A stretch of DNA of 64,000 nucleotides from Colwellia sp. MB02u-6 (GTDB lineage: Bacteria > Pseudomonadota > Gammaproteobacteria > Enterobacterales > Alteromonadaceae). The stretch's first letter is position 1, and each line of letters starts with the position of its first letter. Shown piece by piece: positions 47,755-57,552 of this stretch. The stretch lies in assembly GCF_014077095.1 (NCBI RefSeq), contig NZ_JACGVG010000027.1, positions 1 through 64,000 on the forward strand, read 5' to 3'. Under the pieces are notes generated by a model, which worked only from the letters and a program-made list of their open reading frames with translations, was not told the origin of the DNA and did not search any database. A program made the position numbers and the translations under genes.

Positions 47755-48735
47755 TCAAGCACTTTTATTTTTAAATCTTAAGTACTCTTTAACTGCATTT
47801 ATATTTTTTTTATTAAGTATTCTATTACCTAGGGCTGTTAGCATTGAGCCCAACACCACAAAGCTGGCTCCGATATAAGCAAGTGCATTCAACTGTTGTG
47901 CTTGGAATGCTGTTGGCCAAATTTTCTCGGCGATAGTGGCAAACATCACAGTAAGTAAGGGTGTGATCGCCAAGGTTGCACTCACTTTGGCGGTTGACAA
48001 ATATTCTAATGACTTGGCAAAAGTGCCATAGGCAATGAGGGTGTTAGCGCAGCAAAAAAGTAACAAAAGTAATGCGGTATCATCTAAAGACTTTATTTTT
48101 TCTGGGCTTGCCAAGGGTAAAAAAAACAGGGCACTAAATAAGTAAATACACCACATTATTTGGTTTGAGCTGTAATAACGTAACATTTGTTTTTGCATGA
48201 TCGCATAGGCCGCCCAAGTTATTGCCGCACCGAACATAATGATAAAGCCAAGTAAAAAATCATTGCTATCAATGCCACGACTATTAATAAATTGTTGGTT
48301 AAAAAACAATAACAAACCTGAGATAAGCACTAAAGAGCCAACCATTTGACCACGGCTAAAGTGTTCCTTCATTACAACAACACTGCCCAGTAACATGAAA
48401 AATGGCGCCATTTGAATGAGCATTTGTGCAGTTTCTACTGGTATATAGTGCAATGAAACTAGATACAGTATGTAGTTAAAACTCAATAGGATGGCCGCAA
48501 GCAATAGTCGTTTTATGACGCTAGTTTTTTGTAGTGCTGAGCTAGGTATTTTTCTTGCTGCTGATAAAAAGAGGGTAACGAAAAATGCAGCGAACACGAA
48601 GCGGTACCAAGTAATAGTATAAGCGTCCATTAAGACTAAAACAGATTTTAGCGCTAAAGGCAGTAATCCCCACATAATAGCCGTGGTCATCGCTAGCATT
48701 AATCCTTTTATACTGGTGTTTGCGAGCTGAGTCAT
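47755..48735 (-). CDS. EamA/DMT-family transporter
   Basis: A 326-aa membrane protein with ten hydrophobic segments in two EamA repeats (about 10-145 and 165-300). The first begins MLAMTTAIMWGLLPLALKSVL and has the YRFVFAAFFV and PVETAQMLIQMAPFFMLLGSVVVMKE blocks. RarD-like and other DMT carriers export amino acids or metabolites. The substrate cannot be told. It splits ffh from the rpsP operon and is read in the opposite direction. Confidence 0.87.
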   Translation of the reverse strand: MTQLANTSIKGLMLAMTTAIMWGLLPLALKSVLVLMDAYTITWYRFVFAAFFVTLFLSAARKIPSSALQKTSVIKRLLLAAILLSFNYILYLVSLHYIPVETAQMLIQMAPFFMLLGSVVVMKEHFSRGQMVGSLVLISGLLLFFNQQFINSRGIDSNDFLLGFIIMFGAAITWAAYAIMQKQMLRYYSSNQIMWCIYLFSALFFLPLASPEKIKSLDDTALLLLLFCCANTLIAYGTFAKSLEYLSTAKVSATLAITPLLTVMFATIAEKIWPTAFQAQQLNALAYIGASFVVLGSMLTALGNRILNKKNINAVKEYLRFKNKSA

Positions 48736-48878
48736 AGTTTTTTCCGGCTAGAAAGAGTTAATTAAAGCGCGGATATATGGCGCTTGGTTTTGCAGGAGTG
48801 GATTATATAGTTATATTGGTAACACAGATAACTAATTTAAGAAATAATTCATCCAAAGCTAGCTTTAGGTTGCTTTGT

Positions 48879-48915
48879 CAACAGAAAAGCGTAATATACG
48901 CGAGCTTTTCTGTTG
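48879..48915 (+). promoter_or_regulatory. Stem-loop upstream of rpsP
   Basis: A perfect 12-bp inverted repeat (CAACAGAAAAGC / GCTTTTCTGTTG) with a 13-base AT-rich loop lies 60 bp before rpsP. It has no T run. It could fold in the rpsP leader RNA or be a protein-binding site in the divergent promoter region. Confidence 0.45.
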
Positions 48916-48975
48916 CTTAGTCGACGGAAATGTCTGGGAAATTCGTTTTAACACTTAAATTATATAGAGGACGAT

Positions 48976-49224
48976 ATGGTTACCATTCGTTTAGCTCGTG
49001 CCGGCGCAAAGAAGCGTCCATTCTATCAGGTTGTTGTTGCAGATAGCCGTAACTCTCGCGATGGTCGTTTCATCGAGAAAGTTGGTTTTTTCAACCCTAC
49101 AGCGCAAGGTCAAGCGGAAAAATTACGTTTAGACTTAGACCGTGTCAACCATTGGGTTGGTCAAGGTGCAACTGTATCTGATCGTGTGGCCAAATTAATT
49201 AAAGATGCTAACAAAGCAGCTTAA
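48976..49224 (+). CDS. rpsP: 30S ribosomal protein S16
   Basis: An 82-aa small-subunit protein needed for 30S assembly. [25 protein letters not shown] and [13 protein letters not shown] are the family core. Length equals E. coli S16 (82 aa). It begins the rpsP-rimM-trmD-rplS operon. An AGAGGACG ribosome-binding site precedes the ATG. Confidence 0.98.
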   Translation: MVTIRLARAGAKKRPFYQVVVADSRNSRDGRFIEKVGFFNPTAQGQAEKLRLDLDRVNHWVGQGATVSDRVAKLIKDANKAA

Positions 49225-49252
49225 TTTAATTGGTAGGTTTTAGGAGTTTGTT

Positions 49253-49783
49253 GTGGAAGTTATTGGTAAAGATGTCACTTTAGGTAAAGTAGGCGCAGTC
49301 TACGGTATCAAAGGTTGGTTGAAAATTCATTCATTCACAGATGACCAAGAAGCCATTCTAGACTATTTTCCTTGGTCTTTAAAATTAGGGAATAAGATTC
49401 AATCAGTAGAGATTACCGATTGGCGCAAACATAACAATGGTCTTGTGGTTAAAGTGGCAGGTATTGATGATCGCGATGTAGCACAAAAGCTCGTCGGTTC
49501 AGAGATATTTGTCAGCGAAGAGGCGTTATCAGACTTACCTGAAGGTGAGTTTTATTGGCGTGATCTAATCGGCATGGCGGTAGTTACTGACAAAGGTTAC
49601 GACCTAGGTCGGGTTTCCGACATAATGGAAACGGGCGCTAACGACGTACTGGTTGTTAAAGCTAATCTGAAAGATGGCTTTGGTAAAAAAGAAAGGTTAA
49701 TACCTTACTTAATGGACCAAGTTATACTTTCGATAAGCGCTGAAGATAAACAAATTTGTGTTGACTGGGATCCAGGTTTCTAA
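49253..49783 (+). CDS. rimM: Ribosome maturation factor RimM
   Basis: A 176-aa factor that assists 30S head assembly and binds S19. The N-terminal beta-barrel has [20 protein letters not shown] and the C-terminal PRC-barrel has [29 protein letters not shown] and LIPYL. It starts with GTG behind TAGGAG. It lies 28 bp after rpsP and 25 bp before the trmD start. Confidence 0.95.
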   Translation: MEVIGKDVTLGKVGAVYGIKGWLKIHSFTDDQEAILDYFPWSLKLGNKIQSVEITDWRKHNNGLVVKVAGIDDRDVAQKLVGSEIFVSEEALSDLPEGEFYWRDLIGMAVVTDKGYDLGRVSDIMETGANDVLVVKANLKDGFGKKERLIPYLMDQVILSISAEDKQICVDWDPGF

Positions 49784-49808
49784 CTTGAGTAAGAGTGTAT
49801 TAACAAAC

Positions 49809-50636
49809 ATGCTTAGTGATAAGAAAATGTGGATTGGGGTGATAAGCCTTTTTCCCGAAATGTTTGACGCAATTACTGAGTATGGGGTGACAGGCCGAGC
49901 GATACGTAATGGTCTAATTGAGTTCCATAAATGGAACCCAAGAGATTTTACTCATGATAAACATCGCACTGTGGACGACCGACCTTACGGTGGCGGCCCA
50001 GGGATGCTTATGATGGTTCAACCATTACGTGATGCTATACAAGCTGCAAGAAAAGCTGCAGATGAACATAGCAGCCCTGATTTTATTAAAGAAAAGGGTA
50101 GAGCGAAGGTTATTTATTTGTCGCCACAAGGACGGAAATTGGACCAAGCTGGTGTACGTGAATTAGCACAACATGACCGACTGATATTTATAGCAGGACG
50201 TTATGAAGGCATAGACGAGCGACTAATAGAGTCTGAAATTGACGAAGAATGGTCGGTCGGCGATTATGTATTAAGTGGTGGGGAATTACCTGCTATGAAC
50301 ATAATTGATGCCGTAGCACGCTTTGTGCCTGGAGTATTAGGACATCAACAATCAGCTGAGCAGGATTCATTTTCTGACGGTTTATTGGATTGTCCTCATT
50401 ACACTCGGCCAGAGGTTATGGATGTTTCGGTAGTCGAAGCAAAGTCTGTTCCTAAAGTGCTATTAAGTGGTAATCACGAACATATAAGGCAATGGCGCCA
50501 ATATCAGTCGTTAGAAAGAACTTGGACTAGAAGACCGGAACTTTTAACTAACCTAGCTCTGACAGCAGAGCAGCAAAAAATGTTAACAGCCATTAAGGCT
50601 GATAACAAAAATGCTGCTGATGACTGTGAAACCTAG
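49809..50636 (+). CDS. trmD: tRNA (guanine37-N1)-methyltransferase TrmD
   Basis: A SPOUT-class methyltransferase that makes m1G37 in tRNA and prevents frameshifting. The core is unmistakable: [37 protein letters not shown], the knot motifs [14 protein letters not shown] and [12 protein letters not shown], and [15 protein letters not shown]. The start is uncertain. ATG 49809 (275 aa) is chosen; ATG 49827 would give the E. coli-like MWIG start, and in-frame TTG codons lie further upstream. It is 12 bp upstream of rplS. Confidence 0.95.
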   Translation: MLSDKKMWIGVISLFPEMFDAITEYGVTGRAIRNGLIEFHKWNPRDFTHDKHRTVDDRPYGGGPGMLMMVQPLRDAIQAARKAADEHSSPDFIKEKGRAKVIYLSPQGRKLDQAGVRELAQHDRLIFIAGRYEGIDERLIESEIDEEWSVGDYVLSGGELPAMNIIDAVARFVPGVLGHQQSAEQDSFSDGLLDCPHYTRPEVMDVSVVEAKSVPKVLLSGNHEHIRQWRQYQSLERTWTRRPELLTNLALTAEQQKMLTAIKADNKNAADDCET

Positions 50637-50648
50637 GAAGAAGGTATT

Positions 50649-51002
50649 ATGAGTAATATTATTAAGCAGCTCGAAGCCGAGCAAATGAGAACAGATGCAC
50701 CAGACTACCGCCCAGGCGATACAGTTGTTGTACAAGTAAAAGTTACAGAAGGTGAAAAATCACGTCTTCAAGCATTTGAAGGTGTTGTAATCGCTATTAA
50801 AAACCGTGGCATCAATTCTGCATTCACTGTTCGTAAAACTTCGAACGGCGTTGGTGTAGAGCGTGTATTCCAGACACATAGCCCAATCGTTGACTCAATT
50901 GCAGTCAAACGTCGCGGCGATGTACGTCAAGCCAAGCTATACTACTTACGCGAGCTATCTGGTCGTAAAGCACGTATTAAAGAGAAATTGGGAAAAAGAT
51001 AA
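50649..51002 (+). CDS. rplS: 50S ribosomal protein L19
   Basis: A 117-aa large-subunit protein at the 30S-50S interface. It shows the L19 core [29 protein letters not shown], the [13 protein letters not shown] segment and the [19 protein letters not shown] tail. Length is near E. coli (115 aa). It is the last gene of the operon and is followed by a terminator. Confidence 0.98.
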   Translation: MSNIIKQLEAEQMRTDAPDYRPGDTVVVQVKVTEGEKSRLQAFEGVVIAIKNRGINSAFTVRKTSNGVGVERVFQTHSPIVDSIAVKRRGDVRQAKLYYLRELSGRKARIKEKLGKR

Positions 51003-51038
51003 TTCCCCTTTAATACGCGTATTGTTAGTTAGTTTGAG

Positions 51039-51072
51039 AAAAGCCTGTTTGGGAAACCAAATAGGCTTTTTT
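51039..51072 (+). terminator. Terminator of the rpsP-rimM-trmD-rplS operon
   Basis: A 13-bp stem with one G-U pair (left arm AAAGCCTGTTTGG) is followed by six T residues, 37 bp after the rplS stop. Confidence 0.88.
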
Positions 51073-51191
51073 GTGTGTTTTTTTACTTATCGAGAAGCTG
51101 TAACGTTAGAAAAAACTACAATAAATGCAATGAATACTCTGGCTTTAGCAGTGCCTGGCCAGTGACTGTAGGTTTATTTTCGTTGTTATTG

Positions 51192-51223
51192 TGTTTTATG
51201 TACTTAGACAAGTACATAAAACA
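51192..51223. repeat. Perfect 14-bp inverted repeat with 4-base loop
   Basis: The arms TGTTTTATGTACTT and AAGTACATAAAACA are exact complements around the loop AGAC. It lies 120 bp beyond the rplS terminator and 298 bp before acs. No T run follows on either side, so it does not look like a simple terminator. Confidence 0.85.
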
Positions 51224-51520
51224 GTCAACACTTGTTTTATTTGAACGCCTCAAGATTTTCTAGGCTTTATTCTATCCTCTTGATTTAAATGTTTTGTTTA
51301 TTTTAAAAATCTTATTGTGCCGCATTTTTAACATTCCTATTAGACTTATTCCATCTCAAGCTTATATAAATAATTCATGAATATTCGACTTAAGTGGTGT
51401 GTCCCATCGCGAAAAGTTAGGCTATTATGTTGGTAAGTTAAAAAGTTGATTGATAGTTGAATGAGGTTTTGCTTCAACGTCTCAACAAGCCATTAAATAA
51501 CAAGATTTCAAGGATTAAGC

Positions 51521-53464
51521 ATGCAAAAACTAAAAAACCATTTTCCCGTATTAGCGCAAGCAAAAGCCCACACCTATATTGATGCAGCGAAATATGACGC
51601 AATGTACAAGCAGTCAATTGAACAACCTGATGTTTTCTGGGCTGAGCAAGCTGAACAGTTCCTTGATTGGTATAAGCCTTGGGACAGTGTCTCAGATGTT
51701 GACCTTAAGTCTGCTAATATCAAATGGTTTTCTGGTGGTAAATTAAATGTGAGTTATAACTGTATTGATCGTCATTTAGTCAGCAAAGCTGATGATATCG
51801 CTATTATTTGGGAAGGTGATGACCCTAGCGAAGATAAAAAAATAACCTATCAAGAGCTGCATGATCATGTCTGTCGTTTTGCTAACTTACTAAAAGCACG
51901 TGGCGTGAAAAAAGGAGATCGTGTCTGTATTTATATGCCCATGATTCCAGAAATTGGCTATGCCATGCTAGCTTGTGCCCGCATAGGAGCAGTGCATTCA
52001 GTGGTGTTCGGTGGTTTCTCTACTGAAGCTATTCGTTCACGTATTGCTGATGCTGACTGTAAAGTCGTTGTTACCTCGGATGAAAGTCTTCGAGGAGGTC
52101 GCGTTATTCCATTGAAAGTCAATGTTGATGCGGCCGTTGCTGATTGTCCAAATGTTCACTCCGTTATTGTTGTTCAACGCACGGGGGGTGATGTGGCGTG
52201 GAATGATAAAATTGATGTGAATTACCAACAAGAAGTTGCTAAGCTTCCTGCGGTTTGTGAGCCGGAAGTGATGGACGCTGAAGATCCACTCTTTATTTTA
52301 TATACCTCTGGTTCAACAGGCACACCTAAAGGTGTGTTACATACCTGTGGTGGCTATTTACTTTACGCTGCTATGACCCATAAATATGTTTTTGATTACA
52401 AAGATGGTGAAATTTATTGGTGTACGGCAGACGCAGGCTGGATTACTGGCCATTCGTATATTTTTTACGGACCCTTAGCCAATGGCGCAACCACACTGGT
52501 TTTTGAAGGTGTGCCGACTTATCCTGATGCTAGTCGTTTTTGGCAGGTGTGTGATAAGCACCAAGTTAATATTTTTTATACCGCACCAACCGCTATTCGC
52601 GCCTTGATGAGTGTTGGTGATAGCTTTGTTGAAAAAGCGGATTTATCATCGTTGCGTCTTTTAGGTACGGTAGGTGAACCGATTAATCCAGAAGCATGGC
52701 ATTGGTATTATGAGGTTGTGGGTAAAAGTAATTGTCCTATTGTTGATACATGGTGGCAAACAGAAACGGGTGGTATTTTAATCACCTCTTTGCCAGGAGC
52801 GGTTGATATGAAACCAGGGGCAGCAGGTAAACCATTTTTTGGCGTTAAACCCGCACTCTTTGACAAAGACGGAAATACCCTTGAAGGCGCAAACCAAGGC
52901 TTATTAATGATGACAGGCAGTTGGCCGGGTCAATTACGCAGTGTTTATGGCGACCATGATCGTTTTTATCAAACCTACTTTAGCCAATATCCAGGTAATT
53001 ACTTTACCGGTGATGGTGCTAAACGTGATGACGACGGTTTTTATTGGATCACCGGTCGTGTTGATGATGTGTTGAATGTTTCTGGTCACCGCTTAGGTAC
53101 TGCTGAAATTGAGAGTGCTTTGGTATTGCACCCTGCAGTTGCTGAAGCGGCTGTTGTTGGTTATCCGCATGAAATTAAAGGCCAAGGTGTTTATGCTTAT
53201 GTCACCTTAATGAGTAATGCGACAGAGTCAGATGAGTTATTGCGTGAGTTAACTGAGTTTGTGGCGAAAGAATTAGGCCGTTTTGCTAAACCTGACTACA
53301 TCCAATACGCTCCAGGACTACCTAAAACCCGTTCAGGTAAAATTATGCGTCGTATTTTACGCAAAATAGCTGAGAATGATGTAGATACCTTAGGTGATAC
53401 CTCAACTTTGGCTGATCCCGCAGTTGTCGAGAACTTAGTTAAGAATCGTATTGTGCATAAATAA
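51521..53464 (+). CDS. acs: Acetyl-CoA synthetase
   Basis: A 647-aa AMP-forming enzyme that activates acetate to acetyl-CoA. The N-terminal ACAS domain contains [16 protein letters not shown]. The adenylation core has [24 protein letters not shown] and [38 protein letters not shown]. The regulatory acetylation lysine lies in [11 protein letters not shown]. Length matches E. coli Acs (652 aa). It is a single transcription unit with its own terminator. Confidence 0.97.
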   Translation: MQKLKNHFPVLAQAKAHTYIDAAKYDAMYKQSIEQPDVFWAEQAEQFLDWYKPWDSVSDVDLKSANIKWFSGGKLNVSYNCIDRHLVSKADDIAIIWEGDDPSEDKKITYQELHDHVCRFANLLKARGVKKGDRVCIYMPMIPEIGYAMLACARIGAVHSVVFGGFSTEAIRSRIADADCKVVVTSDESLRGGRVIPLKVNVDAAVADCPNVHSVIVVQRTGGDVAWNDKIDVNYQQEVAKLPAVCEPEVMDAEDPLFILYTSGSTGTPKGVLHTCGGYLLYAAMTHKYVFDYKDGEIYWCTADAGWITGHSYIFYGPLANGATTLVFEGVPTYPDASRFWQVCDKHQVNIFYTAPTAIRALMSVGDSFVEKADLSSLRLLGTVGEPINPEAWHWYYEVVGKSNCPIVDTWWQTETGGILITSLPGAVDMKPGAAGKPFFGVKPALFDKDGNTLEGANQGLLMMTGSWPGQLRSVYGDHDRFYQTYFSQYPGNYFTGDGAKRDDDGFYWITGRVDDVLNVSGHRLGTAEIESALVLHPAVAEAAVVGYPHEIKGQGVYAYVTLMSNATESDELLRELTEFVAKELGRFAKPDYIQYAPGLPKTRSGKIMRRILRKIAENDVDTLGDTSTLADPAVVENLVKNRIVHK

Positions 53465-53491
53465 AGTTATTGATATAAACTATTAAGAAAG

Positions 53492-53514
53492 AAGCGCCAT
53501 TTGGCGCTTTTTTT
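53492..53514 (+). terminator. acs terminator
   Basis: A 7-bp GC-rich stem (AAGCGCC / GGCGCTT) with loop ATTT is followed by a run of T residues, 27 bp after the stop. Confidence 0.9.
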
Positions 53515-53558
53515 ATGTCATATTTTTAATAATAGGACTGTACGTGAGTAAATTATAG

Positions 53559-53576
53559 TGTAATATAAATGATACA
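53559..53576 (+). promoter_or_regulatory. Weak TyrR box upstream of aroF
   Basis: TGTAAT-N6-GATACA matches the TyrR consensus TGTAAA-N6-TTTACA at 9 of 12 positions and keeps the essential G-N14-C. Its centre is 23 bp from the strong box, about two helical turns. That is the spacing used by paired TyrR boxes in E. coli. Confidence 0.5.
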
Positions 53577-53581
53577 AAACA

Positions 53582-53599
53582 AGTAAACTATATTTTACA
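53582..53599 (+). promoter_or_regulatory. Strong TyrR box upstream of aroF
   Basis: AGTAAA-N6-TTTACA matches the TyrR consensus at 11 of 12 positions, with the G-N14-C core. It lies about 165 bp before the DAHP synthase gene of the aroF-tyrA operon, a known type of TyrR target. Confidence 0.65.
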
Positions 53600-53762
53600 G
53601 TAAGAAAGGCGTAAAGGATGTATAACCTGCAGTATCGATATTATTACCTCTCATACTTTAACTAGTTGTTCTTCTCGTAGCATGTCTATTGTTAAAAATA
53701 GTGGCTAACCAAAATACTTTACTTAAAACTCACAATTATTGTTCCATATTTAGGAAAGAATC

Positions 53763-54887
53763 ATGTCAAAAAATACCTTAACGGCGTCAGACGCAAACCA
53801 AATACCTAAAAGTAGGCTGAACGATATTCACGTCAATGCGGAAGATGTCTTAATTACCCCGAATGCTTTACGAGAAGAGTTGCCGCTGCCAGAAGCAGGC
53901 CGTGTTTTTGTTAAAAATGCTCGCCAAATCATTGCTAATATTATTCATAAAAAAGATCATCGCTTGTTAGTTATTGCTGGCCCCTGTTCTGTACATGATC
54001 TTGAAGGTGCCAAAGCTTACGCAAGACAACTGAAAGAATTACACGATAAATATCAAGATAGTTTATACATTGTTATGCGAGTTTACTTTGAAAAGCCGCG
54101 CACTACGGTCGGCTGGAAAGGTCTGATTAATGATCCGCATATGGATGGTTCATTTGATGTGGAAACTGGCCTTCGCAAAGCCCGTGCATTATTAATTTAC
54201 TTAACCGAGTTAGGTTTGCCGTTGGCGACTGAAGCGCTAGATCCAATCAGCCCACAATATTTAGCCGAGTTATTTAGTTGGTCGGCTATTGGTGCTCGCA
54301 CCACAGAGTCACAAACGCACCGTGAAATGGCCAGTGGCTTGTCGATGCCGATTGGCTTTAAAAATGGTACCAGTGGTGGTCTTGGTGTGGCTATTAATGC
54401 TTTGCAGTCAGCCGCTTCTTCACATCGTTTCATGGGTATCAATCGCTTAGGACAAGTGGCACTGATTAAAACTTCTGGCAATCCTGACGGTCATGTCATT
54501 TTGCGTGGCGGAACAAAGCCTAACTACGATGCGGTTAATGTCGCTTTATGTGAAGAAGAACTAGCCAAACATAATTTAGAGCCGGGTATCTTGGTTGATT
54601 GTTCGCACGGTAATTCTAATAAAGACTACCGTCGTCAACCCTTAGTAGCTGATAATGTTTTCGATCAAATTTGTGCCGGCAATAAGGCTATTATTGGCAT
54701 TATGTTAGAAAGTAATATAAATGCTGGTAATCAAAGTTCAGAGTTACCTATTGACCAGCTGAAATATGGCGTTTCTGTGACAGATGCTTGTATCGATTTT
54801 GAAACCACGGAGCAGCTTATTTCAGCGGCGAGTGCTAAACTTGAAGTCGTTTTAAAACAGCGGATTAATTCAACCGTTAGTGAATAG
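53763..54887 (+). CDS. aroF: 3-deoxy-7-phosphoheptulonate (DAHP) synthase
   Basis: A 374-aa class I DAHP synthase, the first enzyme of the shikimate pathway. Motifs include IAGPCSVHD, KPRTTVGWKGLINDP, GARTTESQTHREMASGLSMPIGFKNGT and LRGGTKPNYD, which carry the PEP, erythrose-4-phosphate and metal sites. It is 15 bp upstream of tyrA, and two TyrR-like boxes precede it. This favours the tyrosine-regulated AroF type. The feedback specificity cannot be proved by eye; AroG or AroH type remains possible. Confidence 0.9.
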   Translation: MSKNTLTASDANQIPKSRLNDIHVNAEDVLITPNALREELPLPEAGRVFVKNARQIIANIIHKKDHRLLVIAGPCSVHDLEGAKAYARQLKELHDKYQDSLYIVMRVYFEKPRTTVGWKGLINDPHMDGSFDVETGLRKARALLIYLTELGLPLATEALDPISPQYLAELFSWSAIGARTTESQTHREMASGLSMPIGFKNGTSGGLGVAINALQSAASSHRFMGINRLGQVALIKTSGNPDGHVILRGGTKPNYDAVNVALCEEELAKHNLEPGILVDCSHGNSNKDYRRQPLVADNVFDQICAGNKAIIGIMLESNINAGNQSSELPIDQLKYGVSVTDACIDFETTEQLISAASAKLEVVLKQRINSTVSE

Positions 54888-54902
54888 GAATAAGCAGCTA
54901 CG

Positions 54903-56045
54903 ATGAACAACGAATTTACATTTGAGCAAAATTTAGGCGCGTTACGCGATGAAATTGACGATATTGATGGTCAATTAGTGGCCTTATTGGCAACGCGTCG
55001 CGTTGTTACCACCAAAGTGGGTTTATTAAAAAGTGCAGCGGGTATGCCAATTTATGCCCCTGAGCGTGAAGCAAACTTATTAAAGGTGCGTCGCCAGCAA
55101 GCCATAGATGCCGGTTTGTCGCCAGAATTAATTGAAGATATTCTGCGCCGCTTGATGCAAGACTCTTATGTCAGCCAAGATGCTAGTGGCTATCGTTGTG
55201 TCAATCCTGATTGCAAAAAAGTGATTGTGATTGGTGGTAAGGGACAATTGGGGCGCATTTTTGTTGATTTGTTTACTCGTTCTGGCTATCAAGTACAGGC
55301 TTTAGAGCAAGCTGACTGGCCAAATAGTGCTGCTATTTTAGCCGAGGCGAGTTTAGTCATTGTTGCTGTGCCGATTCGATTAACCACTTTGGTTATCCAA
55401 AAACTAGGCACCTTGCCTGAAAACTGTATTTTGGCAGACGTTACTAGTATTAAAGAAGCGCCACTATATGAAATGATGAAAGTACACGCTGGCCCTGTGG
55501 TTGGACTACATCCGATGTTTGGGCCTGATGTCACGGGTTTAGTTAAACAAACTATTATTGCTTGCGAAGGTCGATTTCCACAACAGTATCACTGGCTACT
55601 AGAGCAATTTAATGTTTGGGGAGCAAAAATCTATCCAGTTGAAGCACAGGTACATGATCAAGCCATGTCTATGGTGCAAGTTATGCGACATTTCTCAACC
55701 ATAGCTTATGGTTACCACTTAATGACTGAAGGCGCTGATATAGCGCAACTGGTGGAGATGAGTTCACCTATCTATCGTTTGGAGTTGATTATGGTTGGGC
55801 GTTTGTTTGCTCAAAACCCTGAACTTTATACTGATATTATTTTCGCCAATCAAAACAACATAGCTATGATGAAGCGCTTTGCCTATCGATTTTTAGCATT
55901 ACTTGAAGATGTGCAATCAAATGACAAAGCCGCTTTTACTGAGATGTTTTCACAGGTTGCTGATTACTTTGGTGATTATGCTGATATTTTTATGCAGGAA
56001 AGTAAAGTGATGTTGGCAAAAGCAGACCAACTAAAAAAATACTAA
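54903..56045 (+). CDS. tyrA: Bifunctional chorismate mutase / prephenate dehydrogenase TyrA (T-protein)
   Basis: A 380-aa fusion for tyrosine synthesis. The N-terminal AroQ chorismate mutase domain (about 8-90) begins LRDEIDDIDGQLVALLATR and contains YAPEREANLL. The dehydrogenase domain (about 100-375) has the NAD-binding VIGGKGQLGRIFVDLF and the catalytic-site GLHPMFGPD. Length is close to E. coli TyrA (373 aa). It lies between aroF and a thioredoxin-fold gene in one tight operon. Confidence 0.96.
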   Translation: MNNEFTFEQNLGALRDEIDDIDGQLVALLATRRVVTTKVGLLKSAAGMPIYAPEREANLLKVRRQQAIDAGLSPELIEDILRRLMQDSYVSQDASGYRCVNPDCKKVIVIGGKGQLGRIFVDLFTRSGYQVQALEQADWPNSAAILAEASLVIVAVPIRLTTLVIQKLGTLPENCILADVTSIKEAPLYEMMKVHAGPVVGLHPMFGPDVTGLVKQTIIACEGRFPQQYHWLLEQFNVWGAKIYPVEAQVHDQAMSMVQVMRHFSTIAYGYHLMTEGADIAQLVEMSSPIYRLELIMVGRLFAQNPELYTDIIFANQNNIAMMKRFAYRFLALLEDVQSNDKAAFTEMFSQVADYFGDYADIFMQESKVMLAKADQLKKY

Positions 56046-56057
56046 ACAAGGATTGAG

Positions 56058-56531
56058 ATGAGAAAATTTGCGGTGACGCTATTAAGTATTATGCTGGTTG
56101 TTGTTTCAGTCTGCGCCAATAGCCAGGGGGAAAAAACGCCGATGACCATTGGTGAAATTAGCCAGCAGCAATTGATGGCTAATCATAAGTTTTTCCAACA
56201 AGGTTATCAGGCATCTCGACTGTCTGCGCTTGAAATTGCTGAAATTAACCGCTGGCCAAAAGATTTACACGTAGACGTTTACTTTGGCTCTTGGTGCCAT
56301 GACAGTGTGCGTGAAGTGCCTATGTTTTTAAAAATAGTGGCTCAAAGCCTAAGGCTTTCAAATCGCTTAATTGCGCTCGATTATGCAAAGTCAGAGCCAA
56401 GCGGCTCAGCTAAAAACCACGATATAAAATATACCCCGACTTTTATTGTTTATCAAAACGATAAAGAAATTGGTCGTATTATTGAACGTCCAAAAGTGTC
56501 ATTAACCGCTGATATCTCAGCGATGTTATAG
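56058..56531 (+). CDS. Secreted thioredoxin-fold protein
   Basis: A 157-aa protein with a signal peptide (about 1-22, ANS). The rest resembles a thioredoxin fold. FGSWCHDS replaces the classic WCxxC motif, so only one active-site cysteine remains. A cis-proline motif YTPTFIVYQNDKEIGRI follows. Such proteins may act as periplasmic thiol proteins rather than dithiol oxidoreductases. It begins 12 bp after tyrA, so it is probably co-transcribed with aroF-tyrA, though no functional link is known. Confidence 0.75.
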   Translation: MRKFAVTLLSIMLVVVSVCANSQGEKTPMTIGEISQQQLMANHKFFQQGYQASRLSALEIAEINRWPKDLHVDVYFGSWCHDSVREVPMFLKIVAQSLRLSNRLIALDYAKSEPSGSAKNHDIKYTPTFIVYQNDKEIGRIIERPKVSLTADISAML

Positions 56532-56564
56532 CTTAGTTTAAAATGTGCGTATGGGCATGTAGCG

Positions 56565-56603
56565 AAAAAATCGCCGATGAATTATATTCTCTGCGATTTT
56601 TTT
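56565..56603 (+). terminator. Terminator of the aroF-tyrA operon
   Basis: A 10-bp stem (AAAAAATCGC / GCGATTTTTT) with an 18-base loop ends in a T run. It lies 33 bp after the thioredoxin-fold gene. Confidence 0.75.
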
Positions 56604-56955
56604 GATCATGGCTCACTTTTTTGATAATAGCTGAATTGGTAATATTTTAATGAGTAATAGTTTAATGGATAAGTAGACTTTATAGCTTTTCGTCTGGGTA
56701 TATTCTGTTACTCATTTAAGCAACAAATACCGTTATGCTTAAGCGACTATAAAGTTCCGCTGTGCCGGCTTAGTAGATGGTGAGTTAACATATGGCAACA
56801 GGCATGAACTCGTTGCATGATAATGAAAGTAAGTAGTTGAAGTTTTATTGCTCTTTTTGACCAAGCAGTTACTTTACCCTGTTATAAATTGCCTAGAGTG
56901 ACAGCTTCAAACTAAGAACAGGTGCATGTTGGCAGGTGACTTAAGGTTTATTAAG
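56604..56955. other. Intergenic region, no gene seen
   Basis: About 350 bp between the terminator and the convergent outer-membrane protein gene. No gene, RNA or repeat was recognised. Confidence 0.5.
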
Positions 56956-57552
56956 TTAAAATTTGATGGCGATTCCGACCGAAATTGAACTATCTATCCA
57001 GAGTGAATCGCTAAAGTTTGCGCTACAAATATCCTGCTGGCAAAACATGGCGTCATCCTCATCAATTAAGGTGGCATAGGCGCGTAGTTCGGTCACTAAG
57101 GCTATTTGCTGAGAGAATTCATAGCGAGTACCAATGGCGACGCTGGCAGACGGATACAGTTCTTCACTACCTTGTTCGGCATCGAAATAAGCACCACCTA
57201 GCCCTAAACTTAAAGTCGTTACATAGTTTTGCTGACGGTACAAAGCGATGCCATTAAAGTGTGCATAAGTGACATCTAGCTCATTATTAACTTGATTTTC
57301 GCCAATAAAATCATGACTAACGTGGCTCAAAAGTATCTGACCTTGGCCATTAACATTTTCTTGCCACGCTATACCAACAGCCATGTTATTGCCAGAGTCA
57401 ATATGGATATCGCTATTGTCACTGGTAACCAAGTCAGGGCCGTATATTTTACCCAACATAAAGCTGAGTTCTAATGGTTTTGCCATAGCGGCATGTGATA
57501 ACAAAAAAGTGCAAAGCATTGCTAGTGGTGTTAATCGGCTATTTACTTTCAT
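56956..57552 (-). CDS. Predicted outer-membrane beta-barrel protein
   Basis: A 198-aa exported protein. The signal peptide ends near residue 24 (AMA). The mature chain alternates hydrophobic and polar residues in strands (ILLSHVSHDF, TLSLGLGGAYF, ASVAIGTRYEF) and ends in IKF. The terminal phenylalanine is the signal recognised by the barrel assembly machinery. A single Cys pair (CQQDIC) near the end may form a disulfide. It looks like a small 8-strand barrel of the OmpW/OprD-unrelated 'porin family' type. The exact function is unknown. Confidence 0.65.
   Translation of the reverse strand: MKVNSRLTPLAMLCTFLLSHAAMAKPLELSFMLGKIYGPDLVTSDNSDIHIDSGNNMAVGIAWQENVNGQGQILLSHVSHDFIGENQVNNELDVTYAHFNGIALYRQQNYVTTLSLGLGGAYFDAEQGSEELYPSASVAIGTRYEFSQQIALVTELRAYATLIDEDDAMFCQQDICSANFSDSLWIDSSISVGIAIKF

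Larger units (their letters stand above)
51003..51520. other. Intergenic region between rplS and acs
   Basis: A 518-bp spacer holding the rplS terminator and a long perfect inverted repeat. Short open frames here lack ribosome-binding sites. The acs promoter should be in the right third; no clear CRP site was found. Confidence 0.5.

Noticed and set aside
50863-51263. Two plus-strand open frames over the end of rplS and its terminator
   Set aside because: They run through the rplS coding sequence and a strong terminator and have no start signals.
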